From the NCBI GenBank assembly GCA_044356865.1, contig JBIKVN010000070.1, forward strand, positions 1-13,290: DNA of 13,290 bases. Direction: 5' to 3'. Below the pieces are notes generated by a model that saw only the letters and a program-made list of their open reading frames with translations, did no database searches and had not been told where the DNA came from. A program made the position numbers and the translations under genes. The stretch comes from JBEIUL01 sp044356865 (GTDB taxonomy: Bacteria; Planctomycetota; Phycisphaerae; Phycisphaerales; SM1A02). Shown here piece by piece: positions 1-5,997 of this stretch (positions are counted from its first letter, which is position 1; each line of letters opens with the position of its first letter).

Positions 1-190
1 CAGGCCGGCACTCCATGCGCCCATCCCCGGCACGAGGCCCGCTCGCGAGGCTCGCCACCGACCACGCCACGCGCATGGAGCGTCGGCCCGCGGCCGACGC
101 GGGACGAGGACTGCGAACGCTGCGAAGCCCAACCGTCGAACGGCTTCCGCGTTCAGCGCGGCGGGGCATGGCCTCGCCCTCCGCGCCGGG
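1..190. repeat. Composite hairpin repeat, unit A1 (5' end cut by window)
   Basis: This unit begins inside hairpin H1 (right arm GGCCGGCAC at 3-11). The left arm TCCATGCGC (12-20) is complementary to GCGCATGGA (71-79), with a 50-base core between them. Hairpin H2 follows at 80-100 (stem GCGTCGGCC, loop CGC). After H2 come GGGACGAGGAC, a CCCAACCG element and a degenerate H3 hairpin (160-178, GGCGGGGC/ATG/GCCTCGCC). Any reading frame across it looks like a shadow: Arg/Pro/Ala-rich and unlike any family. The function is unknown. Confidence 0.8.
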
Positions 191-214
191 GCGCGGGACG
201 GCCGCAGCGTTGCT

Positions 215-385
215 CGTGCCGGCCGCAGGCCGGCACTCCATGCGCCCATCCCCGGCACAAGGCCCGCTCGCGAGGCTCGCCACCGACCACGCCACGCGCA
301 TGGAGCGTCGGCCCGCGGCCGACGCGGGACGAGGACGGCGAACGCCCGCTCGCCCAACCGTCACATGGCCTCGTCGTTCCGCGCT
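215..385. repeat. Composite hairpin repeat, unit A2
   Basis: This complete unit is nearly identical to A1. H1 lies at 216-236 (stem GTGCCGGCC, loop GCA). Arms TCCATGCGC (237-245) and GCGCATGGA (296-304) flank a 50-base core, and H2 lies at 305-325. After the linker GGGACGAGGACGGCG and a CCCAACCG element, half of H3 (GGCCTCGTCG, about 367-376) remains. The core differs from A1 by a single base (CACAAGG for CACGAGG), so the two copies are recent or homogenised. From here to 470 the sequence is a purine-rich tract (about 432-472) without a gene. Confidence 0.85.
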
Positions 386-470
386 CGCCGCTGCGCGGCT
401 CGCGGCTTCGGCGGTGGGCGCCGGTGGTAGCACAAGGGAAGAGGGAAGAGGAAAAAGAGGAAAGGGAACG

Positions 471-2744
471 TTAAGGCGTCCTCGCGGCACGGAAGCCGTG
501 GCTGCCGGTGACGACGCCGGGCGTGTAGCCGACACGATCCGACGAGCGGCAGTAGACGGAATAGACGTACCACGAGCCGCCACGCAACACCCGATACTGA
601 CCAGACGAAGGCCCCGGCGGGTTTGTCGACGGCGAACTCTGGTAGTAGGTGCTCGACCACCAGTCGTTCACCCACTCCCACACGTTCCCGCTCATATCGT
701 GCAGGCCAAGCCCGTTCGCCTGCTTCCCGCCGACCGGGCGGGTCTGGCTGCCCGAGTTCGAATTGAACCACGCGATGTTCCCAAGCAGCGTGTCGTCGTT
801 GGTCCCGTTCGGGTACCCCGAGAACGAGTGGAACGCCGTCGTCGTGCCCGCCCGGTAGGCGTACTCCCACTCCGCTTCCGTCGGCAGCCGCAGCCCCGTC
901 GCCGTGTTGAACCCCTGGATCATGTTCCACGAGACCCGTTCGACCGGACGCAGGGGGATTTGGCCGGCCGGGACCTCGGCGCTCGCGTTCACGAAACTCG
1001 ACGGGTTCGACCCCATCACCGCCGTCCACTGCGCCTGCGTCACCTCGTAGCGACCCAGGTAGAACGCGTTCGTCAGCGTCACCGCGTGGACGGGGTTCTC
1101 GTCGCTGCCGCACCCGTTTTGAATCGACACCGAACACCCCATGTTGAAGGTCCCCGGCGGCACCAGGAGCATCTCGATCTGGCTCGCGTTGTCGCGAATC
1201 CGCCACGGCAACCCTGTCGCGAAGATCGCCGCCCGGTACGCCGCGTTCGTCACCACCGCAGGATCGGCGAAGACTTCGAGCACGGTGCCCCAAGCCAACG
1301 ACGGACAGTTCCCCAACCCCGTCGCCCCCCAGTTCGACAGCAGGATCGCCAGATCCCCGCCGTCGACCTGCCCATCACCATTCAGGTCAAACAGCGGATC
1401 GCTCGACCCCCAGACGCTGAGCAGGAAGGCGAGATCCTTGGCCCCCACCTCGCCGTCGAGCCCGAAGTCGCCCCGGGCGAACTCGCAGGCGTCGGGAGTG
1501 CAGTTGTGGTTCTCGTCGGCAATGCCCTCGAGGAAGACATCGCAACGATCGAGCGTGCCGTTCCCGTCGCAGTCGCGGTCGAGGCCGCCCGCGAGGTCGC
1601 AGGTATCGGGTACGAGGTTCCCGTTGCAGTCGGGGACCGTGCCCTGCGACAGTTCGTAGTCGTCGGGCAGGCCGTTGCCGTTGCAATCCTCGCACGAGTC
1701 GGGAATGCCGTCAGTGTCGATGTCGCTCGAGGTGCCCGCCGCGATGTCGCAGGAATCGGGAATCGCGTTCCCGTTGCAATCAGGCGTGCCCGAGGCGAGG
1801 TCGCAGGAGTCGGGAACGCCGTTCGCATTGCAGTCCGGCGTGCCCGCGGCAAGGTCGCAGGAATCAGGAATCGCATTCCCGTTGCAATCCGGCATGCCCG
1901 CCGCGAGGTCGCATGCGTCCGGAACACCGTTCTCATTGCAGTCCGGCGCGACGCCGGTCGCGATGTCCCAGTCGTCGGGTAAGTCGTTGCCGTTGCAATC
2001 CGGCTCGCACTCATCCGGCACGCCGTCGGAGTCGACATCGCTTGATCCTCCCGCCGCAAGGTCGCACGAATCGGGAATCGAGTTGCCATTGCAGTCGGGA
2101 TCCTCGCCGGTCGTGATGTCGCAGGCGTCGACCGTGCCGTTGGCGTTGCAATCGGGAGCCACGGTCAGCGTCGCCCGCACCTCCGAGAACGGATTCCCGC
2201 ACTGCCCCGCGTTCACCAGCGGGTTGCCGGTCAGCCCCACCGCCATCGCCCCGCCCGGCGCCGCCGCGACCAGGGCGTTCCACTGTTTCGCCGAGAGGAC
2301 GAGCGTCGCGGTGTCGGGCGTCGACGGGCAGTCCGAGCCGCCCGACTGGAAGAGCGTGGTCGTGATGACGCTGCCCGCAAGCGTCAAGGTCGCGAACTCG
2401 GTCGCGAGGTTGAGGTCGCCGACCGCCCGCACCGTGACGGTCACCGGCCAGAGCGTCGGAGCGACGCCGGCCAACGTGCCGGTCGCGGTCACGCCGCTGC
2501 CGAATGCGCCCATGTTGCCGGAGGTCAGGGTCACCGCCGATTCGCACGCGTCTCCGATGCCGTCCTCGTCGCAATCGCCCTGGTCGGGGTTCGCGACGAG
2601 CGGGCAGTTGTCGCTTGCGTCGGGTATGCCGTCGCCGTCGGAGTCGAGCAGGCTCGCGGCGGCGACTGATCCGGCGGAGGCCGGAATCGCCGCGAGGAGC
2701 GTCAGGGACCGCAGGGCACGGCGGAAGGCTGGAAGTGGCGACAT
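471..2744 (-). CDS. Exported protein with TSP3-like and DCNGN repeats, dockerin-like pair and FGE-sulfatase domain
   Basis: This 757-residue protein is probably secreted. Residues 1-30 form a signal peptide (two Arg pairs near the start, then LTLLAAIPASAGSVAAA). Residues 34-68 are a thrombospondin-type-3-like Ca-binding segment (DSDGDGIPD, GDCDEDGIGDACE). Residues 70-197 look like a beta-rich domain with three Cys. Residues 198-421 hold about 13 units of the DCNxNxxPDxCD kind, many at an 18-residue pitch. Residues 425-473 are two dockerin/EF-hand-like segments ending in VWG and NWG. Residues 520-757 form an FGE/sulfatase-modifying-factor domain (LVPPGTFNMG, EVTQAQWTAVMG, RLPTEAEWEYAYRAG, SGNVWEWVNDWW, VLRGGSWY, GFRAAR). 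The paired active-site cysteines of true FGE are not evident (only C732 in YCRSSDR), so a structural or ligand-binding role is more likely than formylglycine formation. The ATG has no Shine-Dalgarno; a TACCCT box lies 38 bases upstream. Confidence 0.93.
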   Translation of the reverse strand: MSPLPAFRRALRSLTLLAAIPASAGSVAAASLLDSDGDGIPDASDNCPLVANPDQGDCDEDGIGDACESAVTLTSGNMGAFGSGVTATGTLAGVAPTLWPVTVTVRAVGDLNLATEFATLTLAGSVITTTLFQSGGSDCPSTPDTATLVLSAKQWNALVAAAPGGAMAVGLTGNPLVNAGQCGNPFSEVRATLTVAPDCNANGTVDACDITTGEDPDCNGNSIPDSCDLAAGGSSDVDSDGVPDECEPDCNGNDLPDDWDIATGVAPDCNENGVPDACDLAAGMPDCNGNAIPDSCDLAAGTPDCNANGVPDSCDLASGTPDCNGNAIPDSCDIAAGTSSDIDTDGIPDSCEDCNGNGLPDDYELSQGTVPDCNGNLVPDTCDLAGGLDRDCDGNGTLDRCDVFLEGIADENHNCTPDACEFARGDFGLDGEVGAKDLAFLLSVWGSSDPLFDLNGDGQVDGGDLAILLSNWGATGLGNCPSLAWGTVLEVFADPAVVTNAAYRAAIFATGLPWRIRDNASQIEMLLVPPGTFNMGCSVSIQNGCGSDENPVHAVTLTNAFYLGRYEVTQAQWTAVMGSNPSSFVNASAEVPAGQIPLRPVERVSWNMIQGFNTATGLRLPTEAEWEYAYRAGTTTAFHSFSGYPNGTNDDTLLGNIAWFNSNSGSQTRPVGGKQANGLGLHDMSGNVWEWVNDWWSSTYYQSSPSTNPPGPSSGQYRVLRGGSWYVYSVYCRSSDRVGYTPGVVTGSHGFRAARTP
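1482..2153 (-). repeat. In-gene tandem repeat encoding DCNGNxxPDxCD units
   Basis: This stretch encodes residues 198-421 of the FGE-domain protein. Successive units read DCNANGTVDACD, DCNGNSIPDSCD, DCNGNDLPDDWD, DCNENGVPDACD, DCNGNAIPDSCD and so on, interrupted twice by a DxDxDGxPDxCE variant. Several DNA units are close copies at a 54-base pitch, so the array probably changes unit number by recombination. Asp/Asn spacing suggests Ca binding, and the repeated cysteines suggest disulfides. Both are inference. Confidence 0.9.
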
Positions 2745-2782
2745 GACGTGGCTCGGGGAGGGTGCGGGTCGGAGACTCGCCG

Positions 2783-2788
2783 AGGGTA
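2783..2788 (-). promoter_or_regulatory. Possible -10 element TACCCT for the FGE-domain gene
   Basis: On the minus strand TACCCT lies 38 bases upstream of the ATG at 2744. It is the same hexamer found just before two plus-strand genes in this window (5986 and 6885). No good -35 was seen, and the rest of 2745-2908 holds nothing else recognisable. Confidence 0.25.
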
Positions 2789-2908
2789 ACGGTCGCCTCC
2801 CGCGGGCACGCGGGGGGAATCGAAGATTGGCTTAGATTTCCACAAGACCGAAGAGCCGCGGAGGCGTCTCCCGGAACCGGGTATCGATAACTCCCGCCCC
2901 CGACGCCC

Positions 2909-3382
2909 CTACCGCGCGGTCCGGTCGCGGATCCGCTCGAGTTCCATCGCATCAATGAGGTCTTTCGGCCGACCGGCGGCCCGCTTGTTGGCGACGAGGT
3001 CGTCGAGCGAGAGCACCGGGACCGAGACGCCGCCGATCTGCAGGGTCACCGCCCGGTCCCGGCAGGCCGCAAACTCGACTCCGGAAGGCGCGTTCAGGAG
3101 TTCGATTCGGACCGGCGGATAGCCGAGTCGAAGGATCGAACCCGGAGTTCCGAGCGCCTTCCGTTCGGATTCGCCGGGTTGGAAGCCGAACTGCCTCAGC
3201 GCCCCCAGTACCCGTTCGATGTTGGCGGCGGTCGGACGGATCCAGAGATCGAGGTCACCGGTGGTGCGGGGAAAGCCGTGCAGGCTGACCGCGTACCCCC
3301 CGATGAGGAGGTACTCGACCTCATTCCTGCCGAGCGATCTCAAGAACTCGCGCAAGTCCTCGGCGAACCGCATCAGTTCCAT
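2909..3382 (-). CDS. Minimal-type nucleotidyltransferase (DUF6036/AbiEii-like), module 1
   Basis: This 157-residue protein belongs to the pol-beta-fold nucleotidyltransferases. It has the Gly-Gly motif (LLIGGYAVSLHG, G28-G29), the catalytic DLD (D43, D45) after RTTG, and a likely third acidic residue E94 in VRIELLN. Its C-terminal signature LDDLVANKRAAGRPKDLIDAMEL is typical of DUF6036-like members. Such enzymes transfer a nucleotide to protein or RNA and are often part of toxin-antitoxin pairs; the substrate here is unknown. The ATG is preceded by GGGAGG with six bases between, an excellent ribosome site in a window where most genes have none. It starts inside the upstream small gene (62-base overlap, +1 frame), so translation is probably coupled. 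AbiEii-type toxin and MNT-type antitoxin roles are both possible. Confidence 0.85.
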   Translation of the reverse strand: MELMRFAEDLREFLRSLGRNEVEYLLIGGYAVSLHGFPRTTGDLDLWIRPTAANIERVLGALRQFGFQPGESERKALGTPGSILRLGYPPVRIELLNAPSGVEFAACRDRAVTLQIGGVSVPVLSLDDLVANKRAAGRPKDLIDAMELERIRDRTAR

Positions 3383-3539
3383 AGAAAGCCTCCCGGCACG
3401 CTTCGAGCGCCGCCAGACGTTCGGCGGGGGAACGGGTCAACCAATGGTCCCGGTCGGGATCAGCCTCGTGCATCGAACCGATTCGTATCGTCCGTTCGAT
3501 GCGTCGTGAAGGTTCGGCCTCGGAAGGGTCATCGGTCAC
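3321..3539 (-). CDS. Small SPxER protein, partner of nucleotidyltransferase 1
   Basis: This protein of about 72 residues starts at GTG 3539. It contains RIERTIRIG (13-21), then DHWLTRSPAERLAALEACR (W33, S37-P38-x-E40-R41) and a C-terminal LARVLEIARQE; it is charged, helical and soluble. From memory, small proteins with an xRTIRI start and a W..S.PEERLAALE core are commonly encoded just before DUF6036/AbiEii-like nucleotidyltransferases, so I take it as the cognate partner, perhaps the antitoxin. The GTG is chosen because the RTIRI segment belongs to that family and because TATCCT lies exactly six bases before it. ATG 3473 (50 residues) is the alternative and would lose that segment. Its 3' end overlaps the nucleotidyltransferase start by 62 bases. 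Confidence 0.7.
   Translation of the reverse strand: MTDDPSEAEPSRRIERTIRIGSMHEADPDRDHWLTRSPAERLAALEACREAFYGTDAVRRGLARVLEIARQE
3389..3394 (-). promoter_or_regulatory. Ribosome binding site GGGAGG of nucleotidyltransferase 1
   Basis: The minus strand reads GGGAGG-CTTTCT-ATG, giving six bases from site to start. The site lies within codons 49-51 (Arg-Glu-Ala) of the small upstream gene. Confidence 0.75.
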
Positions 3540-3545
3540 GACCAG

Positions 3546-3551
3546 AGGATA
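3546..3551 (-). promoter_or_regulatory. Candidate -10 element TATCCT, leaderless start of module 1
   Basis: The minus strand reads TATCCT-CTGGTC-GTG, with exactly six bases between the hexamer and the start codon at 3539. This matches the spacing at 5986-6000 and at 10338-10352. If it is a -10, transcription would begin at about the start codon. Confidence 0.45.
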
Positions 3552-3615
3552 TCCGCATGCCGATCGGACTTCACGATCGGCGGCGGGGGTGAGTTCCGGT
3601 CTTCGGCTTGGGGCA

Positions 3616-3775
3616 GCGGCGTTCATCGTGCCGGCCGCAGGCCGGCACTCCCAGTGACCGGCACGGCGTTCATCGCGCGACCGATCCCGCCACGCGTCAC
3701 TGGGAGCGTCGGCCCGCGGCCGACGCGGGACGAGGATGGCGCATTCAGGCAAGCCCAACCTGTCGAACGGCTTCC
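3616..3775. repeat. Composite hairpin repeat, unit B1 (covarying arms)
   Basis: The prefix GCGGCGTTCATC leads into H1 at 3628-3648. The arms here are TCCCAGTGAC (3649-3658) and GTCACTGGGA (3696-3705), entirely different in sequence from the other copies but again fully complementary over 10 bases. The core is shorter (37 bases) and mostly different, keeping only the terminal CCAC. H2 lies at 3706-3726, followed by GGGACGAGGATGGCG and AAGCCCAACCTGTCGAACGG. The kept pairing with changed bases argues that the structure is selected or copied as a unit. Confidence 0.85.
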
Positions 3776-3945
3776 TCCATGCGCCCCGCCCGGCACGAGG
3801 CCCGCTCGCGAGACTCGCCACCGACCACGCCACGCGCATGGAGCGTCGGCCCGCGGCCGACGCGGGACGGGGACGGCGGAGGCGTGAAAGCCCAACCCGC
3901 GACCACGCACAACGAAGGAACGACGAGGCCATGCCTCGTCGGGGA
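3775..3945. repeat. Composite hairpin repeat, unit B2 (no H1; inverted H3)
   Basis: This unit abuts B1 and lacks H1. Its arms are TCCATGCGC (3776-3784) and GCGCATGGA (3834-3842) with a 49-base core, and H2 lies at 3843-3863. H3 at 3921-3941 is in the opposite orientation (CGACGAGGC, loop CAT, GCCTCGTCG), with its GGAACG and GGGGAT flanks also inverted relative to 4256-4276. That shows H3 can move or invert independently of the rest. Confidence 0.8.
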
Positions 3946-4029
3946 TGAGAGCTGAGGCTGAAGGACGCGCAGGCGGCAGCCGACTGCGGCCGGGGGTCGC
4001 GTCCGCTATGGACCCCCACATGAAAAACT
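3942..4029. other. Spacer between repeat units, nothing recognised
   Basis: These 88 bases separate the inverted H3 from the next H3 and match none of the repeat modules. I see no coding region, tRNA or clear terminator here; the strand-specific content is ordinary GC-rich sequence. Confidence 0.5.
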
Positions 4030-4280
4030 CGACGAGGCATGGCCTCGTCGTTCCAAGCTGGGGCCCGGGACGGCCGCGGCGTTCATCGTGCCGGCCGCAG
4101 GCCGGCACTCCATGCGCCCCGCCCGGCACAAGTCCCGCTCGCGAGACTCGCCACCGACCACGCCACGCGCATGGAGCGTCGGCCCGCGGCCGACGCGTGA
4201 CAGGGACGGCGTATTCAGGCAAGCCCAACCTTCGAACGGCCGTGGCGTTCATCCCCGACGAGGCATGGCCTCGTCGTTCC
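4030..4280. repeat. Composite hairpin repeat, unit B3 with two H3 copies
   Basis: H3 lies at 4030-4050 (CGACGAGGC, loop ATG, GCCTCGTCG). It is followed by GGGACGGCCGCGGCGTTCATC and H1 at 4088-4108. The arms are TCCATGCGC (4109-4117) and GCGCATGGA (4167-4175) with a 49-base core. H2 lies at 4176-4196, then come AAGCCCAACC (4221-4230) and a second H3 at 4256-4276. This is the fullest copy and gives the module order H3, linker, H1, arm, core, arm, H2, linker, CCCAACC, H3. Confidence 0.85.
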
Positions 4281-4331
4281 GCGCCGGGGCGCGAACCAAC
4301 CCCCGCCTCTCGTGTCGGCGGCCCCTCCCCC

Positions 4332-4368
4332 CAACGAACAACCCCCGACCTCGCGGCCGGGGGCTTCT
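4332..4368 (-). terminator. Intrinsic terminator after the tRNA-Glu pair
   Basis: On the minus strand a strong stem (GCCCCCGGCC against GGTCGGGGG, loop GCGA; 4342-4364) is followed by TTGTTCGTTG. It lies just downstream of the 3' end of the tRNA at 4377, the expected place for a rho-independent stop. Confidence 0.75.
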
Positions 4369-4376
4369 CGCTCGAT

Positions 4377-4451
4377 TGACCCCAAGGGGATTCGAACCCC
4401 TGTTACCTCCGTGAAAGGGAGGTGTCCTGAACCAGGCTAGACGATGGGGCC
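4377..4451 (-). tRNA. tRNA-Glu (anticodon TTC)
   Basis: This 75-base cloverleaf starts at 4451. The acceptor stem is GGCCCCA against TGGGGTC with discriminator A. The D-arm contains TCTAGCCTGGTTCAGGA. The anticodon stem CCTCC/GGAGG carries the loop CTTTCAC (TTC, reads GAA and GAG), and the T-arm is AGGGG-TTCGAAT-CCCCT. CCA is not encoded. It reads Glu codons and is probably co-transcribed with the Glu(CTC) gene upstream. Confidence 0.97.
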
Positions 4452-4526
4452 GGGTTGTCTCCCCCCAACGATCCCGTCGGAGAGAACGCCGCCGGATCGG
4501 CGGCGATCCGGCGGACTTTCGTGGAA

Positions 4527-4601
4527 TGACCCCAAGGGGATTCGAACCCCTGTTCCATCCGTGAGAGGGATGTGTCCTGAACCAGGCTAGACGATGGGGC
4601 C
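4527..4601 (-). tRNA. tRNA-Glu (anticodon CTC)
   Basis: This 75-base cloverleaf starts at 4601. Its acceptor, D- and T-arms are identical to the neighbouring Glu(TTC) gene; only the anticodon stem (CATCC/GGATG), the loop CTCTCAC and one variable-loop base differ. The anticodon CTC reads GAG, the favoured Glu codon in this GC-rich genome. CCA is not encoded. The pair evidently arose by tandem duplication, with 75 bases between the two genes. Confidence 0.97.
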
Positions 4602-4646
4602 GTGCGGACTCGGACTCTTCGGGGGACAAGACCGAAGACCGGGGAG

Positions 4647-4653
4647 TATAGAT
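4647..4653. promoter_or_regulatory. Possible bidirectional -10 (TATAGAT / ATCTATA)
   Basis: This AT-rich island lies in the 99-base gap between the divergent tRNA-Glu genes and the phosphorylase gene. It reads TATAGA on plus and, shifted, TATACT on minus (4645-4650), so either or both directions could use it. No clear -35 was seen. Confidence 0.3.
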
Positions 4654-4700
4654 GTGCCTTCCGGGGCTGCCAAGCCCGTCGAAACCCGCCAGAGCCCCGC

Positions 4701-5357
4701 ATGAACGGCCGCCCGACCATCCTCGCCCCGCTCGCCTTCGAGGAGAAGGCCCTGCGGCGGTTCGTCGCCCGGATCGCCGAGCGGGCGGACCTCGTCCGCT
4801 GCGGGCTCGGGCGGGCGGGCGTGCTGCGGACGGTTCCGGGGCTGCGGCCGGCCGGGCCGGTCCTCCTGTGCGGCATCGCCGGCGGGCTCGTCGACGCGGC
4901 GCCGGTCGGGGCGGCGGCCTGGGTTTCCGAGGTGGTCACCGCGCGGGGCGAGGTGCCGGCGCGGGTGCTGCCCGAGGGCGCGCGCCGCGAGCGGCTCTTC
5001 GCCTCGGAGACGCTCATCGAGACGCCCCGCGAGAAGGCCGAGCTCGCCCGCCGCACCGGCACCACGCTCGTCGATATGGAAGCCGCGGCGTTCACCGAGA
5101 TCGCGGTCGCCCGCGGCTGGTCGTGGGGCGTCCTCCGCGGCGTGAGCGACGGGCCCGAACACGACTTTCCGCCCGAGATCGCCGGCTGGATCACGCCGAT
5201 GGGCGACCTGCGGCCGGGCCGCGTGGCGATCGACCTCGTGCGGAAGCCGCGGCTGCTCGGCGCGGCCCGCGAGCTCTCGCGGCACGGCACGATCGCGATG
5301 CGGGCGGTGGCGGAACTGCTCGGAGAGTGGCTCGAATCGCGCGAGGCGGCGCGATGA
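4701..5357 (+). CDS. Nucleoside phosphorylase-superfamily protein (MTAN/futalosine-hydrolase/HpnG-like)
   Basis: This 218-residue protein belongs to the purine nucleoside phosphorylase/uridine phosphorylase superfamily, which cleaves N-glycosidic bonds or acts on related substrates. It shows ILAPLAFEEKALRR at the N-terminus (candidate catalytic Glu at 14-15), LLCGIAGGL (56-63), VDMEAAAF (124-131, ribose-binding Glu) and RGVSDG (146-151, base-binding Asp D150). The ATG at 4701 is chosen because upstream codons encode non-family residues and run into the tRNA region. Its stop overlaps the nadD start by four bases (ATGA), so the two are co-translated. The substrate cannot be assigned: adenosylhopane phosphorylase, futalosine hydrolase and MTA/SAH nucleosidase are all possible. 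It is shorter than most true MTANs (about 230 residues). Confidence 0.8.
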   Translation: MNGRPTILAPLAFEEKALRRFVARIAERADLVRCGLGRAGVLRTVPGLRPAGPVLLCGIAGGLVDAAPVGAAAWVSEVVTARGEVPARVLPEGARRERLFASETLIETPREKAELARRTGTTLVDMEAAAFTEIAVARGWSWGVLRGVSDGPEHDFPPEIAGWITPMGDLRPGRVAIDLVRKPRLLGAARELSRHGTIAMRAVAELLGEWLESREAAR

Positions 5358-5974
5358 GCGTCGCCCTCGTCTTCGGCGGAACCTTCGACCCGCCGCACCG
5401 CGGGCACGTCGCGATCGCGCGCTCCGCGGCCGATCTCGTCGGCGCGGGCTCGATTCTCGTCCTTCCCGCGGCGGTCAACCCGCAGCGCACCGGTTCGCCG
5501 CCCTCGCCCGCCGCCGATCGCCTCGCGATGGCGCGGATCGCCTTCCGGAACGAGCCGCGGGCCGAGATCCTCGACCTCGAGGTGGCCCGCGGCGGGGCGA
5601 GCTACACGATCGACACGCTGCGGGAACTCGCGAAACTCCGCCCGGATACCCGCTTCCGCCTTCTCATCGGCAGCGACCAGGCGGTCAACTTCACGACCTG
5701 GCGCGAGTGGCGCGAGGTCGAGCGGCTCGCCGAGCCCGCGATCGTCGTCCGTCCGCCGCACGACGCCGCGACGCTCGCGGGCGAACTGCGGCGCCTTCAC
5801 GGCGCCGAGGCCGACCGCTGGATCGCCCGCATCCTGCCGATCGCCCCCACGCCCGAGCGTTCGACCGCGATCCGCGCCGAGCTCGCCGCGGGCCGCGTGC
5901 CCGACGACCTCGATCCCGAGGTGGCCCGATATGTCGCCGAACGCGGCCGCCCGGGGAAGACCGCCGGTGCGTGA
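5354..5974 (+). CDS. nadD: Nicotinate-nucleotide adenylyltransferase NadD
   Basis: This 206-residue enzyme joins ATP and nicotinate mononucleotide to give deamido-NAD in cytosolic NAD synthesis. It has the nucleotidyltransferase signature GGTFDPPHRGH (8-18), the NadD-type SYTIDTLREL (83-92), LIGSDQAVNFTTWREW (104-119) and, near the C-terminus, ERSTAIR (168-174), equivalent to the usual SSTxIR motif. Its length is normal for bacterial NadD. It starts at an ATGA overlap with the upstream phosphorylase gene; GAGG seven bases before the ATG is a fair ribosome site. It is usually found near proA, rsfS or obg, none of which is here. Confidence 0.95.
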   Translation: MSVALVFGGTFDPPHRGHVAIARSAADLVGAGSILVLPAAVNPQRTGSPPSPAADRLAMARIAFRNEPRAEILDLEVARGGASYTIDTLRELAKLRPDTRFRLLIGSDQAVNFTTWREWREVERLAEPAIVVRPPHDAATLAGELRRLHGAEADRWIARILPIAPTPERSTAIRAELAAGRVPDDLDPEVARYVAERGRPGKTAGA

Positions 5975-5985
5975 GGCCGCCCCGC

Positions 5986-5991
5986 TACCCT
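5986..5991 (+). promoter_or_regulatory. Candidate -10 element TACCCT, leaderless start of module 2
   Basis: The sequence reads TACCCT-GTCGCC-ATG, with exactly six bases before the start at 5998 and no ribosome site. The spacing is the same as in module 1 (3546-3551, minus). Confidence 0.45.
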
Positions 5992-5997
5992 GTCGCC

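Noticed and set aside
15..1982. Long plus-strand open frame of about 650 codons across the repeats and the FGE gene
   Set aside because: It is Arg/Pro/Val-rich, runs antisense to a clear protein with domains, and its first part translates repeats. It is a shadow of GC-rich codon use.
3321..4040. Long form of the small module-1 protein starting at 4040
   Set aside because: The upstream part translates hairpin repeats (Arg/Pro/Ala-rich). The family-like segment begins only near RIERTIRI, and the TATCCT box supports GTG 3539.
1..4280. CRISPR array
   Set aside because: The repeats are few, irregularly spaced and composite, and contain several hairpins. There are no unique spacers of constant length and no cas genes.
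3540..4376. Insertion sequence or transposase remnant in the repeat cluster
   Set aside because: No frame shows transposase motifs, and no target duplication or terminal inverted repeat of IS type could be seen.
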